Assembly: GCF_002197845.1 (NCBI RefSeq)
Contig: NZ_NIDE01000011.1
Location: 1 to 64,000 of the forward strand
Direction of reading: 5' to 3'
DNA: 64,000 nt
Source: Fimbriiglobus ruber
GTDB taxonomy: Bacteria; Planctomycetota; Planctomycetia; Gemmatales; Gemmataceae
The notes below the pieces were generated by a model. It was not told the DNA's origin. It ran no database searches and saw only the letters and a list, made by a program, of their open reading frames with translations. This document shows positions 61,721-64,000 of the stretch, one piece after another. The position numbers and the translations under genes were made by a program. Numbering within the stretch: the stretch's first letter is position 1; the number at the start of each line of letters is the position of its first letter.

Positions 61721-63364
61721 ATGCCGTCCGGCCCGGTTTACGCACTGTTTCGCCACCTCCTCGGACGCGGACCCGCGTCCGACGGGGGGGTGTTGTCCGA
61801 CGCGGAATTGCTCGCCCGGTTCGGGGGAACGCGGGACGAGGCCGCGTTCGAAGAAATCCTGCGGCGGTACGGCCCCCTCGTATGGGGCGTCTGCCGGCGG
61901 GTACTCGCGCACCAGGCCGACACCGAGGACGCATTCCAGGCCACGTTCCTGGTCCTGGCGAAGCGGGCCGGTGCGGTCCGAAAACCGGGCGCGCTCGGGT
62001 GCTGGCTGTACGGCGTCGCGTACCGGGTCGCCCGCCGGATGCGCGGCCGCAAGACCCCGATTCCCCTCGACCCCGGGGCGCCCGGCGCGACCGCCGAGCC
62101 GGCCCCCGACGCCGTTTCCGCCCGCGAGTTCCTCGCCGCGCTCGACGAGGAACTGCTCCGCCTGCCCGCCCGGTATCGGGCGGCCCTGGTCCACTGCTTC
62201 CTCCGGGAAGAAACCCAGGACGAGGCCGCGCGCAACCTGAACGTCTCGCTCAGCACGCTCAAGCGTCGCGTAGCCGCGGGCCGGGAAATCCTTCGCTCCC
62301 GGCTATCGGGCCGCGGGGTGGACCTGTCGGCGGTGTTGATTGGGGTCGGCGTGGCCGGGACCGGCGGGAGCGGCCGGGCGGGGGCGGCGGTCCTCGCGGC
62401 GGTCCGCGCGGGCGCCGGGGCCGGCGAGTTCGTGTCACCAACTGTCATCAACCTGGCGGAAGGAGTGGTAAACACCATGTGGCAAACCAAATTACGAGCG
62501 TGGGCGACGGGCCTGGCGATGGCGGCCGTCGCGACCGGCGGGTCCGGGTACTTCGCGTACACCGGGTTCGGCCGGGACGACCCGACCGCGGTCAAGCCGG
62601 GCGGGCTGCCCGCCGCGGACGAGAAGCCGAACCCGAAACCCAAACCCGACCCCCGGGTGACCGACCCGACCAGACCGGGCGGGTTGCCGGCGGCCGAGAA
62701 GTGGGCGGCCGATTTGACAACCACAGCCGACACGCACCAGTTGCGGCTGGAGAAACTCAAGATCGCCCACGACGCCCTGGCGCTTCAGGTCGAGATGGTG
62801 AAGCGGGGCGTCGTGCCGTCCCGGTCGCGGGACATGTACGAGTGGTCCAAGCGGGTTCTGCAGGCCGAGCAAGAACTCGACCCGTCGAGCCCCAGCACGC
62901 TCGCGGCGGCCCGCGATCACTTCGACCGGATGAAGACGAGCGAGGTCACGTGGGAACGGCTGGTCAAGTCGGGGGCCGTGTCGCTCGAGGAAAGCCGGGC
63001 GGCCGCCTACCAGCGCGTCGAGGCCGAGATCTGGCTGAGGGAAGCCGAGGCACGGGCCGCGCGGTCGGACGCCCGCCCCCGGGCCGCGCCGGGTGGGTAC
63101 GTCGCCTCCGTTCAGAAACGATCCGGCGACACCATGACCTTCTTCCCGGCCGCGGGCGCGGCGATCCAGAAGGGCGAGGAACTCCTTGTCGTGCGCGTCG
63201 ACGGCTCGGGAACGCGCCCGCTCGGAAAGTTGACCGTGACCGAGGTCACTTCCACCGGGGGAACGGGCAAATACGAGGCGGCCGCGAAGGGCCCGGACGT
63301 CCCTCCGGATCGGGGCGACTGGATTCTCCGCCCGGGTCAGGCGCCCGCAAAGAACGACGAGTAG
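61721..63364 (+). CDS. ECF sigma factor with membrane-anchored C-terminal extension
   Basis: 547 residues. Sigma region 2: LSDAELLARFGGTRDEAAFEEILRRYGPLVWGVCRRVLAHQADTEDAFQATFLVLAKRA (~26-83). Region 4 at ~139-200: LDEELLRLPARYRAALVHCFLREETQDEAARNLNVSLSTLKRRVAAGREILRSRL. A transmembrane helix at ~255-280 (WATGLAMAAVATGGSGYFAY) is followed by a Pro/Lys linker, a coiled-coil-like helical region (~320-430) and a small beta domain. This is the Gemmata-type ECF architecture: no anti-sigma gene, with the extension probably sensing envelope signals and controlling release of the sigma part. Confidence 0.9.
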   Translation: MPSGPVYALFRHLLGRGPASDGGVLSDAELLARFGGTRDEAAFEEILRRYGPLVWGVCRRVLAHQADTEDAFQATFLVLAKRAGAVRKPGALGCWLYGVAYRVARRMRGRKTPIPLDPGAPGATAEPAPDAVSAREFLAALDEELLRLPARYRAALVHCFLREETQDEAARNLNVSLSTLKRRVAAGREILRSRLSGRGVDLSAVLIGVGVAGTGGSGRAGAAVLAAVRAGAGAGEFVSPTVINLAEGVVNTMWQTKLRAWATGLAMAAVATGGSGYFAYTGFGRDDPTAVKPGGLPAADEKPNPKPKPDPRVTDPTRPGGLPAAEKWAADLTTTADTHQLRLEKLKIAHDALALQVEMVKRGVVPSRSRDMYEWSKRVLQAEQELDPSSPSTLAAARDHFDRMKTSEVTWERLVKSGAVSLEESRAAAYQRVEAEIWLREAEARAARSDARPRAAPGGYVASVQKRSGDTMTFFPAAGAAIQKGEELLVVRVDGSGTRPLGKLTVTEVTSTGGTGKYEAAAKGPDVPPDRGDWILRPGQAPAKNDE

Positions 63365-63557
63365 AAGTGGATTCGGGGAGACTCTCGTCAGGGAAGGGTG
63401 TCCGGTGCTGGCGGGTTCGCGTCACAAACCGTCGCTCACATCGATGACAGCCCGAGCGAACCAGTTCCCCGACCGCTCTCCCCATTCGACGCGGGAGTGA
63501 CCGGGCGGACGCCCCGGAATCGCCGCGGTCCCGTCTTTCCGGCGGTTCCGCGGGCCT

Positions 63558-63563
63558 TACAAT
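63558..63563 (+). promoter_or_regulatory. Candidate -10 element of the tRNA-Sec gene
   Basis: TACAAT, 15 nt upstream of the tRNA 5' end, with a weak CTTTCC at 63535-63540 as possible -35 (17-nt spacing). Sequence match only. Confidence 0.3.
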
Positions 63564-63578
63564 GCGTGGGCTCGATTC

Positions 63579-63673
63579 GGGGGTGTTTGCACGGCTGGTG
63601 CCGGCCCTGGTCTTCAAAACCTGTGGGGGGTGTGAACAACGCCCCCAGTCGGTTCGATTCCGATACACTCCCG
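63579..63673 (+). tRNA. selC: tRNA-Sec (anticodon TCA)
   Basis: 95-nt tRNA with an 8-bp acceptor stem GGGGGTGT (63579-63586) / ACACTCCC (63665-63672, one G-U), discriminator G63673, a GCAC/GTGC D-stem, anticodon loop CTTCAAA (TCA), a long variable arm GGGGG...CCCCC and T-arm GTCGG-TTCGATT-CCGAT. The long extra arm, 8+5 acceptor/T design and UCA anticodon are diagnostic of selenocysteine tRNA. One mismatch sits in the anticodon stem. CCA is not encoded. Implies SelA/SelB/SelD and selenoproteins elsewhere in the genome. Confidence 0.85.
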
Positions 63674-63683
63674 CTCGGACTCC

Positions 63684-63764
63684 GGCAGGGAATCGCACGG
63701 AGTCGCAGAAACTGGCAGTACATCTTTCTGACCAAGGTTTTGCGATTCCGTGCGATTCCTTGCC
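63684..63764. repeat. Large imperfect hairpin downstream of tRNA-Sec
   Basis: Left part 63684-63718 and right part 63728-63764 pair over about 30 bp (GGAATCGCACGGAGTCGCAG with TTGCGATTCCGTGCGATTCC). It could terminate the tRNA transcript, or be the remnant end of an integrated element at the tRNA 3' side. Confidence 0.55.
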
Positions 63765-64000
63765 ATCCAACCCGACTTAACATGTTGCCGGGTTGACCTG
63801 AGCAAGATCATTACTGATTTGATGTTCACATCGCAGAATACGATAGACCGAACTATGGCCCCCCTTCAGATAATGTGTCGGTGGTTTCTCCTTGGGAGGC
63901 TTCTTAGCAGTTGCCTTGCGCCATCACTTGTACAGGCTCAACCCCGCGGACTTCGTCTCGACTTTTGGCCGCAAATCCTGTCTTTTCGTTGGCCATGACC
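63765..64000. other. Window end, no gene resolved
   Basis: After the hairpin the DNA becomes more AT-rich. Short frames exist on both strands (for example a minus-strand ATG near 63996 starting MANEKTGFAAKSRD) but they are broken within the window and cannot be assigned. Confidence 0.3.

Noticed and set aside
1-64000. CRISPR arrays
   Set aside because: No series of regularly spaced short direct repeats with unique spacers and no cas-like genes were seen; the repeats present are palindromic or dispersed.
1-64000. rRNA operon or other tRNA genes
   Set aside because: Apart from tRNA-Sec, no cloverleaf or rRNA landmark sequence was recognised.

Overview
The window comes from a GC-rich planctomycete, most likely of the family Gemmataceae. 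The signature is consistent: ECF sigma factors with long membrane-anchored C-terminal extensions, a DUF1549/DUF1553 + DUF1501 + WD40 cassette, a DUF1559 pseudopilin-like gene, a TAT-exported Gfo/Idh/MocA oxidoreductase beside a DUF1080 protein, and many short palindromic and MITE-like repeats. This placement rests on gene content; no rRNA is present to confirm it.

Layout. 0-10.8 kb: a decayed tyrosine-recombinase fragment, a three-domain glycosyltransferase/methyltransferase gene, rpmI-rplT, RNase R, a secreted OB-fold protein, an ECF sigma factor fused to metalloprotease-like domains, then scrap DNA (a second copy of the RNase R 3' end and a Uma2 remnant). 10.8-15 kb: the WD40/DUF1501/DUF1549-DUF1553 cassette. 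15-24.4 kb: DUF58 and LRR-like proteins, RNase PH, a frameshifted zinc-ribbon membrane protein, ferrochelatase, 7Fe ferredoxin and small secreted proteins, with several repeats. 24.4-26.5 kb: a sterol desaturase-family gene cut by an IS630-like element that has a clean TA duplication. 26.7-37.7 kb: a divergent efflux locus (response regulator, histidine kinase and TolC on the minus strand; MFP, RND permease, YncE-like propeller and a formylglycine-generating-enzyme fragment on the plus strand), with a repeat-rich inverted-repeat element between the two arms.

37.9-47.3 kb: after an aldo/keto reductase, a TetR regulator and a small beta protein comes what looks like a sulfur-scavenging island. 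Three tightly packed plus-strand genes (acyl-CoA-dehydrogenase-like flavoprotein, cytosolic PhnD/SsuA-like binding protein, and a TusA-like domain fused to a ferritin-like di-iron domain) converge on a minus-strand ssuADCB operon whose ssuD carries a frameshift. 47.4-55 kb: DUF1559 protein, a complete 1.69-kb IS with 9-bp target duplication and a -1 frameshift heptamer, glutathione peroxidase (Cys form), macro-domain protein, class C beta-lactamase-like hydrolase and a ParE-type toxin-antitoxin pair. 55-64 kb: a divergent EF-Tu paralogue, Gfo/Idh/MocA + DUF1080, a graveyard of RHS, IS110 and SUKH remnants and a MITE, a second ECF sigma factor with extension, and a selenocysteine tRNA.

The candidate for an undescribed system is the 40.0-43.3 kb trio: gene order, spacing and convergence with ssu point to sulfur acquisition, but its substrate is inference. 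Many start sites were chosen from family length and Shine-Dalgarno-like sequences and are approximate.
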